21,081 nt of DNA from an uncultured Flavonifractor sp. (GTDB lineage: Bacteria > Bacillota > Clostridia > Oscillospirales > Oscillospiraceae): NCBI GenBank assembly GCA_910585415.1, contig CAJUDT010000036.1:1-21081 (forward strand), written 5' to 3'. Below are positions 1-6,763 of this stretch, in pieces. Every line of letters begins with the position of its first letter. Within the stretch, counting starts at the first letter, position 1. The position numbers and the translations under genes are program-made. Below the pieces are notes generated by a model, which had not been told where the DNA came from, searched no databases, and saw only the letters and a program-made list of their open reading frames with translations.

Positions 1-121
1 TCTGGGAGGCGGTGATGGCCACGTTTTTCAGCTGGCCAAAGATGTCGGTGAACTGGAGGCGGACAAACTCAATGCCGTCCTCCTTAACCATGCGGATAAT
101 GTCTTCTTTGGTGTGTATCAT
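1..121 (-). CDS. glnA: Glutamine synthetase type I, N-terminal fragment (runs off the left edge)
   Basis: Only the first 40 codons are in the window. The start is ATG at 121-119, preceded by AAAGGGG with a 9-nt spacer. The translation begins MIHTKEDIIRMVKEDGIEF and continues VRLQFTDIFGQLKNVAIT. This is the characteristic N-terminus of GlnA-type glutamine synthetases (compare the family pattern RLQFTDxxGxxKNV), which make glutamine from glutamate, ammonia and ATP in the cytoplasm. The catalytic domain lies outside the window, so activity and subtype (GSI-alpha or GSI-beta) cannot be judged. The gene has its own promoter (221-249) and an intrinsic-terminator hairpin (166-204) between promoter and start codon, which suggests regulated readthrough. 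Identification rests on a short but highly conserved segment. Confidence 0.85.
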   Translation of the reverse strand, partial: MIHTKEDIIRMVKEDGIEFVRLQFTDIFGQLKNVAITASQ

Positions 122-165
122 TGCGGGTATCCCCTTTCTCTCGAATGCCCCCTGGGCGGAGTGAT

Positions 166-204
166 AAAAAAGGCGCTCCGAACCCCTCTGGTCGGAACGC
201 CTTT
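166..204 (-). terminator. Terminator hairpin in the glnA 5' leader (putative attenuator)
   Basis: Read leftward, AAAGGCGTTCCGA (204-192) pairs with TCGGAGCGCCTTT (181-169). This gives a 13-bp stem with one G-U pair, and two more C-G pairs form across a single bulged U. A run of six T follows (171-166). This is a textbook intrinsic terminator. It lies after the glnA promoter and about 45 nt before the start codon, so it should stop most transcripts unless antitermination occurs. The estimated transcription start is only about 10 nt upstream of the stem, which leaves no room for an upstream aptamer. No clear competing antiterminator was found, so the mechanism is unknown. Confidence 0.8.
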
Positions 205-220
205 GTTCACCAATGGCCTG

Positions 221-249
221 AGTATAGCGGGTTCCCGCCCACCTGTCAA
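221..249 (-). promoter_or_regulatory. Sigma-A-type promoter of glnA
   Basis: On the minus strand there is a perfect -35 TTGACA (249-244), a 17-nt spacer and a -10 TATACT (226-221). Transcription should start near position 214, just before the leader hairpin. Confidence 0.85.
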
Positions 250-337
250 GGGATTTTTCCGGGGCGGGCGGCATCTTTGGCGCTATGCTCAGGGAACGCC
301 CCTGGTTTCCGGGCCTTTCTCCATTATTTGCACAGGG

Positions 338-652
338 TCACAGGTTCCCGTCCAGCACCTCGGTATAGCTCGCCGGGGGCATGACCCCCACCTTGCGGTC
401 GATCTCCTGTCCGTCCTTGAAAAAGATCACACAGGGGATGCTCATCACGCCGAACCGCCGGGCCAGATCGGGCGCGTCGTCGGTGTTGACCTTGCCCACC
501 AGGGCCCGGCCCTCGTACTGCCCCGCCAGGTCCTCAATCACCGGCCCCAGCATCCGGCAGGGGCCGCACCAGGGGGCCCAGAAGTCCACCATCGCCAGCC
601 CCTGGGCGATGGCCTTGTCAAACCCTTCGCTGCTTAGATGAATTACCGCCAT
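338..652 (-). CDS. trxA: Thioredoxin
   Basis: This 104-residue protein has the usual thioredoxin length and the active site WCGPC at residues 28-32, inside the conserved context VDFWAPWCGPCRMLGP. The cis-proline is P73 in SIPC. It is a cytoplasmic dithiol electron donor for reductases and protein repair. Most thioredoxins have Thr after the cis-proline (IPT); here it is Cys74, so a third cysteine should sit close to the active-site disulfide. The start is ATG 652-650 with a GGAAAGGAAG region upstream. The gene begins 21 nt after the trxB stop on the same strand, so the two form a trxB-trxA operon and TrxB is the likely reductant. No clear terminator follows; the glnA promoter begins 88 nt downstream. 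Confidence 0.95.
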   Translation of the reverse strand: MAVIHLSSEGFDKAIAQGLAMVDFWAPWCGPCRMLGPVIEDLAGQYEGRALVGKVNTDDAPDLARRFGVMSIPCVIFFKDGQEIDRKVGVMPPASYTEVLDGNL

Positions 653-673
653 GTTCTTCGCTTCCTTTCCATA

Positions 674-1546
674 TTATCCATCCTGGGAGCCCTGCCGGTT
701 CAGCCGGTCCACGTACTCGCTGGCCCGGTGGCCGGCCACCTGCCCCTCTCCCACCGCCTTGGACACCTGATGGGGCAGGCCGGTGCAGTCCCCGGCGGCA
801 AAGACGCCGGGCACACTGGTGGACATATCCCGGTCCACGGTGATGTGGCCTCCCTCCGCCGCCAGACCGGGCAGCAGGTCGGTGAGGGTCATGGTGGGCC
901 GCAGGAGGAACACCCCCTCGCAGGGCACCTCCGTCTCTCCCACCCGCAGGGCGCGGACCTGTCCGTCTCCCACAATTTCCAACCGGCTCCCCGCTACAAA
1001 TGGGATTTCCGGCGGGAGCTCCTCCGGCCTCTTGGCGGCCACGTAGGTCACCTGGCACCCAATGCGCTGGAGGTACGCGGCCTCCTCGGGGGCGCCGGCC
1101 GACCGGCCCACCACCGCCACCGGGCGGTTCCGGTAGAGCATCCCGTCACAGGTGGCGCAGTAGCTCACCCCCCGGCCCAGGTACTCGGCCTCGCCGGGGA
1201 GCTTGGCGGCCTGCACCACGCCGGTGGCCAGCACCACCGACCGGGCCTCCGCCATGTCGCTGCCCACGCCCAGGAAGAACCGGTCCCCCATGGGCATCAC
1301 GTTCAGCACCCGGCCGGTCAGCCACTCCGCCCCCAGGGCCTTGGCGTGGTCCCGGAACTGGGCGAGCATTTGGGCCCCCTCCATCTGGGGGAGTCCCAGG
1401 TAGTTGTCCACCTGCCGGGCTTTATACAGGGCGTTGTCCCGGATATCGCCGCTGATAACCACCACCGATTTCCCACGGGTCCGCCCCTGAATGGCCGCGG
1501 ACAGCCCTGCGGGACCGCCCCCGACCACGGCAATGTCATAGAGCAT
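674..1546 (-). CDS. trxB: TrxB-family flavin thioredoxin reductase, probably ferredoxin-dependent (FFTR-like)
   Basis: The protein is 290 residues from ATG 1546-1544. GAGGAGG lies 7 nt upstream, which favours this start over the GTG one codon earlier. It has an N-terminal FAD Rossmann motif GGGPAG (residues 9-14), the redox disulfide CATC at 130-133, and the second FAD motif VPGVFAAGD (residues 245-253), as in low-molecular-weight thioredoxin reductases. The NADPH domain is atypical. Where NADPH enzymes have GGGDSA there is VVGRSAGAPEEA (146-157), and the HRRxxxR 2'-phosphate site reads AAKRPEE (170-176). Loss of both motifs is the hallmark of the clostridial ferredoxin-dependent flavin thioredoxin reductases. 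The electron donor is therefore inferred to be ferredoxin. It is first in an operon with trxA, its obvious substrate. Confidence 0.85.
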   Translation of the reverse strand: MLYDIAVVGGGPAGLSAAIQGRTRGKSVVVISGDIRDNALYKARQVDNYLGLPQMEGAQMLAQFRDHAKALGAEWLTGRVLNVMPMGDRFFLGVGSDMAEARSVVLATGVVQAAKLPGEAEYLGRGVSYCATCDGMLYRNRPVAVVGRSAGAPEEAAYLQRIGCQVTYVAAKRPEELPPEIPFVAGSRLEIVGDGQVRALRVGETEVPCEGVFLLRPTMTLTDLLPGLAAEGGHITVDRDMSTSVPGVFAAGDCTGLPHQVSKAVGEGQVAGHRASEYVDRLNRQGSQDG

Positions 1547-1579
1547 CACTCCGCCTCCTCTCTGTTTCGGAACGGCATT

Positions 1580-1608
1580 ATTTTATCATATCCCATTCCC
1601 CCTGGCAA
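1580..1608 (-). promoter_or_regulatory. Promoter of trxB-trxA
   Basis: On the minus strand there is a -35 TTGCCA (1608-1603), a 17-nt spacer and a -10 TAAAAT (1585-1580). It lies 34 nt upstream of the trxB start codon and is the only good sigma-A match there. Confidence 0.7.
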
Positions 1609-1647
1609 GATGCACCTGCCGGTACGGGAGAAAGCAAAATTATATGG

Positions 1648-1676
1648 TTGACCTTTGGAGAACTTTCCTGTAGAAT
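1648..1676 (+). promoter_or_regulatory. Promoter reading towards pcrA
   Basis: The -35 is TTGACC (1648-1653), the spacer is 17 nt and the -10 is TAGAAT (1671-1676). The transcript would begin near 1683 and carry the whole repeat element (1700-1915) as a roughly 265-nt leader before the helicase start codon. It is arranged back-to-back with the trxB promoter. Confidence 0.7.
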
Positions 1677-1699
1677 AGAGTCACATAATCCACCACCAA

Positions 1700-1915
1700 G
1701 AGCCGTCCTCCATGGGCGGCTCAGCTTGTCGAAAAAGTCCTGCGGACTTTCCCGCCAAGCTGAGGAAAATTTCAAAACTTGTTACACAAGTTCCGAAATT
1801 TTGTGATTCCGACGGGAAAGAAAACCCTGACGGTTTTCTTTCACACGATCTTTCCCTCCGAATCCTTTGGACGAAACGGTTTTCGACAGTCTAAGCCGTC
1901 CTCGACGGACGGCTT
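1700..1915. repeat. Structured intergenic repeat element, copy 1 (multi-hairpin, MITE-like)
   Basis: The core from 1722 to about 1830 matches 20972-21081 almost base for base. It is a chain of hairpins. 1700-1722 has a 9-bp stem with one G-U pair. 1722-1762 has CAGCTTG/CAAGCTG outer arms and AAAGTCC/GGACTTT inner arms. 1766-1802 has AAAATTTC/GAAATTTT and AACTTGT/ACAAGTT arms. About 1805-1864 has GGGAAAG/CTTTCCC arms enclosing GAAAACC/GGTTTTC. 1893-1915 has a perfect 9-bp AAGCCGTCC stem. TTGTCGAAAA (1726-1735) is also complementary, with one mismatch, to TTTTCGACAG further right, so the ends could pair. No T-run follows any stem and no convincing ORF is present. It occupies the pcrA leader. 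It may be a non-autonomous mobile element or a structured RNA. Confidence 0.8.
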
Positions 1916-1947
1916 CCGTATTGCTGAATTGCTGAGGAGCGCTCGCT

Positions 1948-4407
1948 ATGTTGAACAGAGAAGAGGAATTGCGTTTTTGCAGAGCCCGCCGGGGGGCCAT
2001 CGCCCTGGACTTTCAAGCCCTGAACCCGGAGCAGCGCCAGGCGGCGCTGGCCACAGAGGGACCGCTGCTCCTGCTGGCCGGGGCGGGCAGCGGCAAAACC
2101 ACCGTGCTCATTCACCGCATCGCCAATTTAATCCGATATGGCCGGGGGGCCGACTCCGACGAGGTCCCCGGCTGGGTCACGCCCGCCGACGTGGACTTTC
2201 TGGAGGCCTACCTTCAGCACCCCGACCCCGCCCGCAAGGGGGAGCAGGAGCGCCTGTGCCGTCTGGAGTGCGCCGTCCCCTGGTCCATCCTGGCCATCAC
2301 CTTCACCAACAAGGCCGCCGGGGAGCTCAAGGAGCGACTGGAACGGATGCTGGGCCCCCAGGCCAACGACATCTGGGCCAGTACCTTCCACTCCGCCTGT
2401 GTGCGCATTCTCCGGCGGGACATTGACCGGCTGGGGTTTGGCAGCTCTTTTACCATCTACGACTCCGCCGACTCGGAGCGGGTCATCAAGGACATCGTTC
2501 GGGACTTCAACCTGGACGAAAAGGCCTTCGCCCCCCGCACGGTTCTGGGGTATATCTCCCGGGCCAAGGACGCCATGCGGCTGGGCCGGGACTACCTGCG
2601 CCAGTGCGAGAAAGACGGGGACCTGCGGCTGACCAAAATCGCCAGAATCTATGTGGAGTACGAGCGCCGCCTGAAGGACGCCAACGCCCTGGATTTTGAC
2701 GACATCATCCTGCACACCGTCCGGCTGCTGAAGAATTTTGAGGACGTGCGGAATTTTTATCAGCGGAAATTCCGCTATGTGCTCATTGACGAGTACCAGG
2801 ACACCAACAACCTCCAGTACCAGCTGGCCTCCACCCTGGCGGGGGGCTTTGAGAACATCTGCGTAGTGGGCGACGACGACCAGTCCATATACCGCTTCCG
2901 GGGGGCCACCATTGAGAACATTCTCTCCTTCGAGCAGCAGTACAAGGGGGCGCGGGTCATCCGGCTGGAGCAGAATTACCGCTCCACCAAGAACATCCTG
3001 GGGGCCTCCAACGCGGTCATCCGCAACAACCAGGGCCGCAAGGGCAAGGAGCTCTGGACCGACCAGGCCGCAGGCGATTTGGTCCAGCAGTACACCGCCA
3101 TGAACGAGCACGATGAGGCCCAGTATGTGGCCGCCCAAGTCCTGGCGGGCTTCTCCGCCGGACGGAAGTGGAAGGACCATGCGGTTCTCTACCGCATGAA
3201 CGCCCAGTCCAACCAGCTGGAGCAGGCCTTCAAGCGCAACGGCGTGCCCTACCGCATTATTGGAGGCATCCGCTTCTTTGACCGGGCGGAGGTCAAGGAC
3301 ATGCTGGCCTATCTCAGTGTCGTCAACAACCCCGGCGACGATTTGCGCCTAACCCGCATCATCAACAATCCCCCCCGGGGCATCGGCCCCACCACCGTGG
3401 AGCGGGCCCAGACCATCGCACGGGACGAGGGCCGCTCTCTGTGGGACGTGGTCCGTCAGCCCAGGGTCTGGCCGGAGCTCCAGAAGGCCGCGCCCAAGCT
3501 GGAGCTCTTTGCCCAACTCATTGAGGAACTGCGGCAGCTGGCCGGGGAACTCCCCCTGGGGGATTTTTATGAGGAAGCGGTCCACCGCACCGGCTACGCC
3601 GTCATGTTGGAGCAGAAGAACACCATCGAGGACCGCACCCGGCTGGAGAACGTCCACGAGCTGCTGTCCTCCATTCAGAGCTACATGGAAAACGCCGGGG
3701 AGGAACCCAGTCTGTCAGGCTTTTTGGACGAAATCGCCCTCTACACCGATTTGGACAACCACGACCCCAACGAGGACTGCGTGGTGATGATGACCATGCA
3801 CTCGGCCAAGGGGCTGGAGTTCCCGGTGGTCTTTGTGGTGGGCGCGGAGGAAGGTATTTTCCCCGGCACCCGCTCCATCGGGGAGCCGGAGGAAATGGAG
3901 GAAGAGCGCCGCCTGTGCTACGTGGCCATGACCCGCGCCAAGGAGCGGCTGCACATGACCTGCGCCTCTCAGCGGATGCTCTTCGGCCACACCAACGCCA
4001 ACCGGCCCTCCCGGTTCCTGGGGGAAATCCCCCCGGAGTTCGTGGAGCAGTCCGGCTACAGCCGCCGCTGGTCCTCCGGCGGAGAGGCCGGTACCCAGGG
4101 CTATGAGAGCCGCCGCCGCACGCCCTTCAAGCGGACCTATGACCGGGGATACTCCATCGGCAGCCCCGCCGCCCCGGCCGGAGCCGCTCCCGCCCCCGAC
4201 TGGAAGGAGGCCCCCGCAAAAGCGGCCTCCGGCGGTACCTGGGGGTTTCGTAAGGGGGACGCCGTGGTCCACAAGGCTTTCGGCCAGGGCCTCATTACCA
4301 AGCTGACCCCTATGGGAGGCGACGCCCTGGCAGAGATTGCCTTTGACAGTGTGGGCACCAAAAAGCTCATGCTCAAGTCGGCCTCGCAGTATATGAAAAA
4401 GGCCTAA
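1948..4407 (+). CDS. pcrA: UvrD/Rep-family ATP-dependent DNA helicase (PcrA-like)
   Basis: This 819-residue SF1A 3'-5' helicase acts in nucleotide excision repair, in removal of transcription-replication conflicts and in RecA-filament control. Motifs run in order: Walker A AGAGSGKTT; motif Ia ITFTNKAA; FHSACVRILRR; LDFDDII; Walker B/motif II VLIDEYQDTNN; motif III GDDDQSIYRFRGA; motif IV LEQNYRST; motif V MTMHSAKGLEF; motif VI RRLCYVAMTRAKERL. A basic linker follows, then a C-terminal Tudor-like segment starting GDAVVHKAFGQG, typical of PcrA. An insertion of about 45 residues, rich in Asp, Pro and Glu, separates motif I from Ia. The start ATG has GAGGAG upstream. The gene stands alone on its strand and ends 3 nt from the convergent HAD gene, with no terminator between them. 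Confidence 0.95.
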   Translation: MLNREEELRFCRARRGAIALDFQALNPEQRQAALATEGPLLLLAGAGSGKTTVLIHRIANLIRYGRGADSDEVPGWVTPADVDFLEAYLQHPDPARKGEQERLCRLECAVPWSILAITFTNKAAGELKERLERMLGPQANDIWASTFHSACVRILRRDIDRLGFGSSFTIYDSADSERVIKDIVRDFNLDEKAFAPRTVLGYISRAKDAMRLGRDYLRQCEKDGDLRLTKIARIYVEYERRLKDANALDFDDIILHTVRLLKNFEDVRNFYQRKFRYVLIDEYQDTNNLQYQLASTLAGGFENICVVGDDDQSIYRFRGATIENILSFEQQYKGARVIRLEQNYRSTKNILGASNAVIRNNQGRKGKELWTDQAAGDLVQQYTAMNEHDEAQYVAAQVLAGFSAGRKWKDHAVLYRMNAQSNQLEQAFKRNGVPYRIIGGIRFFDRAEVKDMLAYLSVVNNPGDDLRLTRIINNPPRGIGPTTVERAQTIARDEGRSLWDVVRQPRVWPELQKAAPKLELFAQLIEELRQLAGELPLGDFYEEAVHRTGYAVMLEQKNTIEDRTRLENVHELLSSIQSYMENAGEEPSLSGFLDEIALYTDLDNHDPNEDCVVMMTMHSAKGLEFPVVFVVGAEEGIFPGTRSIGEPEEMEEERRLCYVAMTRAKERLHMTCASQRMLFGHTNANRPSRFLGEIPPEFVEQSGYSRRWSSGGEAGTQGYESRRRTPFKRTYDRGYSIGSPAAPAGAAPAPDWKEAPAKAASGGTWGFRKGDAVVHKAFGQGLITKLTPMGGDALAEIAFDSVGTKKLMLKSASQYMKKA

Positions 4408-4410
4408 TCC

Positions 4411-5037
4411 TTACAGCAGCTCAGAAAAGCCCATGATGTACCGGTCGCAAAAAGTCCGCATTTCCTCCTCGTAGGCGGCATAGAAAGAATCGTGCACCCC
4501 CACAGCGGCGACGCCCGCCGCCTGAGCCGCCCGGCAGGCTGCGGGGGAGTCGTCAAAGAGGACGCACCGGGCCCCCTCGACCCCCAGCTGCTCCAGCAGC
4601 AGGGGAAAAGCCCTGGGGTCCCGCTTTTCCAGGCCCAGGTCCTGGGCGTAGACCAGCTGTTGGAAATGCTTTGTCAGGCCGAACCGGTCCAGGGCGGTCT
4701 GGCACAGCTCCGGCACGCAGGCGGTGAAGAGAACCATGTCCTCCCCCGCCCGGGCGCACTTCTCCAAAAACTCCGCCGCCCCCGGCTTGAGGGACACCTG
4801 AGCGGCATAGGCCTCCCGGCTCAGGGAGAGCCACTCCGCCATAATGTCCTCTGTACGCTCGTCCAAGTGGAAATAGTCCCGGGTCAGCTGGGCGGCGATG
4901 GGGAAAATGGAGTGTCCAATCATCTCGTTGTATTCCGGGGTGGCCTTCAGCCCCCGGCGGGCCAGAAATATATCGTCCACCTCCACCCAAATCCCGTTGG
5001 AGTCGGCAAGGGTCCCGTCAAAATCAAATATCAGCAC
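4411..5037 (-). CDS. HAD-superfamily hydrolase (subfamily IA, phosphatase-like)
   Basis: This 208-residue cytoplasmic protein has the HAD motifs in order. Motif I is DFDGTLADS, with nucleophile Asp5 and acid Asp7. Motif II is VLFTA. The basic residue of motif III is in GLEKRDP. Motif IV is LFDDSP. A helical cap lies between motifs I and II, as in subfamily IA enzymes such as phosphoglycolate phosphatase and beta-phosphoglucomutase. The substrate cannot be deduced. The start is GTG 5037-5035 with GGAGG 8 nt upstream; there is no better ATG. It begins 18 nt after the alkyladenine glycosylase stop, so the two are cotranscribed. A link to clean-up of damaged nucleotides is possible but only by position. 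Confidence 0.85.
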   Translation of the reverse strand: MLIFDFDGTLADSNGIWVEVDDIFLARRGLKATPEYNEMIGHSIFPIAAQLTRDYFHLDERTEDIMAEWLSLSREAYAAQVSLKPGAAEFLEKCARAGEDMVLFTACVPELCQTALDRFGLTKHFQQLVYAQDLGLEKRDPRAFPLLLEQLGVEGARCVLFDDSPAACRAAQAAGVAAVGVHDSFYAAYEEEMRTFCDRYIMGFSELL

Positions 5038-5055
5038 AAATCGTTCCTCCAGTTC

Positions 5056-5640
5056 TCATACATAGAATCGCCAGGGGAAGTCCACGGCTTCCCCGGCATA
5101 GTCGATGCCCACCCGTTTTCCCGTGTGGAAGGGCGGCACAGGCTCCCCGGCGTCCCAGACGAAGAGCTCCTCTCCCGTCAAATCCAGGCCGTTCTGGGCG
5201 CGGGTCAGGTCCAGGGCCCGGCAGAGCTTGCCGGGGCCGTTGAGAAAGTTCTTCCGCTGGTAGGGACTCAGCTCCCCCAGGGCCTTGCCGTACCGCTGCC
5301 GGGCCAGAAGCTCCCCGTCTCCGGCAGGCTCCAGCCCCCGGATGAGCACGGCGCAGGGCTCCCCCTCGGCCTCGGTGACGAAGTTGAGACAGTGATACAT
5401 ACCGTAAATCAGATAAATATAGGCTGTCCCCGGCGGGGCAAAGAGGGTTTCCGTCCGGGCGGTGCGCCGGTAGTTGTAGGCGTGGCAGGCCTTGTCCATC
5501 CGGCCGATGTAGGCCTCCGTCTCGCAGATACGGCCGCACAGGAAGCGCTCCCCTCGCCGCCGCACCACGTATTTGCCCAGCAGCTCCCGGGCCACCGTAA
5601 GCGTATCCCGATTGTAAAACGTCCGCGTCAGCTTTCCCAA
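5056..5640 (-). CDS. mpg: DNA-3-methyladenine glycosylase (AAG/MPG family)
   Basis: This 194-residue enzyme matches the usual length of bacterial AAG-family glycosylases, which excise alkylated and deaminated purines in base excision repair. The catalytic segment is CETEAYIG (residues 39-46). Glu42 aligns with the water-activating Glu of human AAG, and Tyr44 with its base-stacking Tyr. The DNA-intercalating region YIYLIYGMYHCLNF (74-87) and the substrate-pocket motif NFLNGPGKLCRAL are present. Translation most likely starts at TTG 5640-5638, with AGGAGG 8 nt upstream; no in-frame ATG lies nearby. It is the first gene of a two-gene operon with the HAD hydrolase and diverges from the EamA transporter across about 70 nt. 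Confidence 0.93.
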   Translation of the reverse strand: MGKLTRTFYNRDTLTVARELLGKYVVRRRGERFLCGRICETEAYIGRMDKACHAYNYRRTARTETLFAPPGTAYIYLIYGMYHCLNFVTEAEGEPCAVLIRGLEPAGDGELLARQRYGKALGELSPYQRKNFLNGPGKLCRALDLTRAQNGLDLTGEELFVWDAGEPVPPFHTGKRVGIDYAGEAVDFPWRFYV

Positions 5641-5672
5641 AGCGCCCGCCTCCTGTTTTGCAGTCTGTTCCT

Positions 5673-5678
5673 ATTGTA
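5673..5678 (-). promoter_or_regulatory. Possible extended -10 promoter of the mpg operon
   Basis: The minus strand reads TGTTACAAT, an extended -10 (TGn plus TACAAT) about 33 nt before the TTG start. There is no good -35 at the right distance, so this is a weak call. No clear promoter for the divergent EamA gene was found in the same gap. Confidence 0.4.
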
Positions 5679-5711
5679 ACACAATTTGAGAAAAACGAAA
5701 GAGGTAGTATG

Positions 5712-6638
5712 ATGTCTGAACAAAAACAAACCGAAGGCGGGCTGCTGGCACGCTTCGCCTCCCCCATCATCATCCTGGCCACTATCATATGGGGCAGCTC
5801 CTTTGTGGTCATGAAGAGCAGTGTGGATGTGCTGCCCACCTTCTGGCTGCTGGCCATTCGGTTCAGCTTTGCCGCTCTGGTGTTGTCCCTGGTGTTCTGG
5901 AAGCGCTGGAAGGTGCTGGACAGGCAGTATCTCATCGGCGGCGCCATCATGGGCTTTTGCCTCTTTGTGGCCTACGCCTTCCAGACCTTCGGTCTGGCCC
6001 GCACCACCCCTGGAAAGAACGCCTTTTTAACGGCGGTGTATTGCGTCATTGTCCCCTTTCTCTACTGGGTCATTGCCAAGCGCCGTCCCGACCGCTTCAA
6101 CGTCCTTGCCGCCCTGTTGTGCATTGTGGGCATTGGCCTTGTCTCCGTCACCGGCGAGGACGCCGCCGCCTTTAACCTGGGGGACATTCTCACCTTAATC
6201 GGCGGCTTTTTCTTCGCGGCCCACATTGTGGCGGTGGACAAGTACGCCGAGGGCCGGGATATTTTTATCCTGACGGCGCTGCAATTTGCCTCCTTCGCGG
6301 TCTTTTCCTGGCTGGGGGTGCTGGTGACACGCCCGCCGCTGGCGGAGGGTGTGTTCAACGGGGAGCTGATTTTCGGGCTGGCCTATCTGGTGATTTTCGC
6401 CTCCTGCGGAGCCCTGCTCTTCCAGAACATCGGGCAAAAATACACCGCTCCGGCCACCGCTGCGGTGCTTTTGTCCCTGGAGGCCCCCTTTGGCGTGCTC
6501 TTCTCCATCCTCTGGGCCGACGAAAAGCCCACTGCCCTGATGTTCCTGGGCTTTGCGCTGATTTTCATTGCAGTAGTATGCTCCGAAACCAAGTTCTCCT
6601 TCCTGCGGAAGAAGCCGGAAGCTGCCCCCAAAAAGTAG
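5712..6638 (+). CDS. DMT-superfamily EamA transporter (RhaT/YdcZ-type permease)
   Basis: This 308-residue inner-membrane protein carries two EamA repeats of about five hydrophobic helices each. The N-terminal repeat begins IILATIIWGSSFVVMKSS, the family signature. The second repeat includes SCGALLFQNIGQKYTAPA and SLEAPFGVLFSILWADE. The C-terminus is a short basic cytoplasmic tail. Family members export or import small metabolites such as amino acids and purines; the substrate is unknown here. Two tandem ATG codons (5709 and 5712) are possible. The second sits 7 nt from AAGAGG and is preferred. It is a single gene, divergent from mpg, and is followed by the promoter of the Trp T-box. A GC-rich inverted repeat at about 6643-6660 lacks a T-run and is not called as a terminator. 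Confidence 0.88.
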   Translation: MSEQKQTEGGLLARFASPIIILATIIWGSSFVVMKSSVDVLPTFWLLAIRFSFAALVLSLVFWKRWKVLDRQYLIGGAIMGFCLFVAYAFQTFGLARTTPGKNAFLTAVYCVIVPFLYWVIAKRRPDRFNVLAALLCIVGIGLVSVTGEDAAAFNLGDILTLIGGFFFAAHIVAVDKYAEGRDIFILTALQFASFAVFSWLGVLVTRPPLAEGVFNGELIFGLAYLVIFASCGALLFQNIGQKYTAPATAAVLLSLEAPFGVLFSILWADEKPTALMFLGFALIFIAVVCSETKFSFLRKKPEAAPKK

Positions 6639-6704
6639 GGAGGCCCCCGAAGGGGCGGCCCAGGGATCGTATGGGCGTTGCGGCAAACCCTTCGAAAAAA
6701 ACAG

Positions 6705-6733
6705 TTGACAAATCCAAAGGACCTGCGTATAAT
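6705..6733 (+). promoter_or_regulatory. Consensus promoter of the T-box/trpXYZ operon
   Basis: Perfect -35 TTGACA (6705-6710), 17-nt spacer and perfect -10 TATAAT (6728-6733). It is the strongest promoter in the window, as expected for a transcript controlled by premature termination. Confidence 0.92.
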
Positions 6734-6763
6734 ACAGAGCAACAAGTAAACCACACAAACCTG

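Noticed and set aside
255..337. Terminator for trxA
   Set aside because: Only a 5-bp CAGGG/CCCTG hairpin without a T-run is present; not enough to call.
638..1651. Open frame of 337 codons on the plus strand
   Set aside because: Antisense shadow of trxB, which has clear FAD and CATC motifs on the other strand.
1700..1915. CRISPR array or tRNA-like gene in the repeat
   Set aside because: There are no regularly spaced direct repeats and no cloverleaf or CCA arrangement; the stems are simple successive hairpins.
6641..6660. Terminator after the EamA gene
   Set aside because: The GC-rich inverted repeat is short and not followed by T residues.
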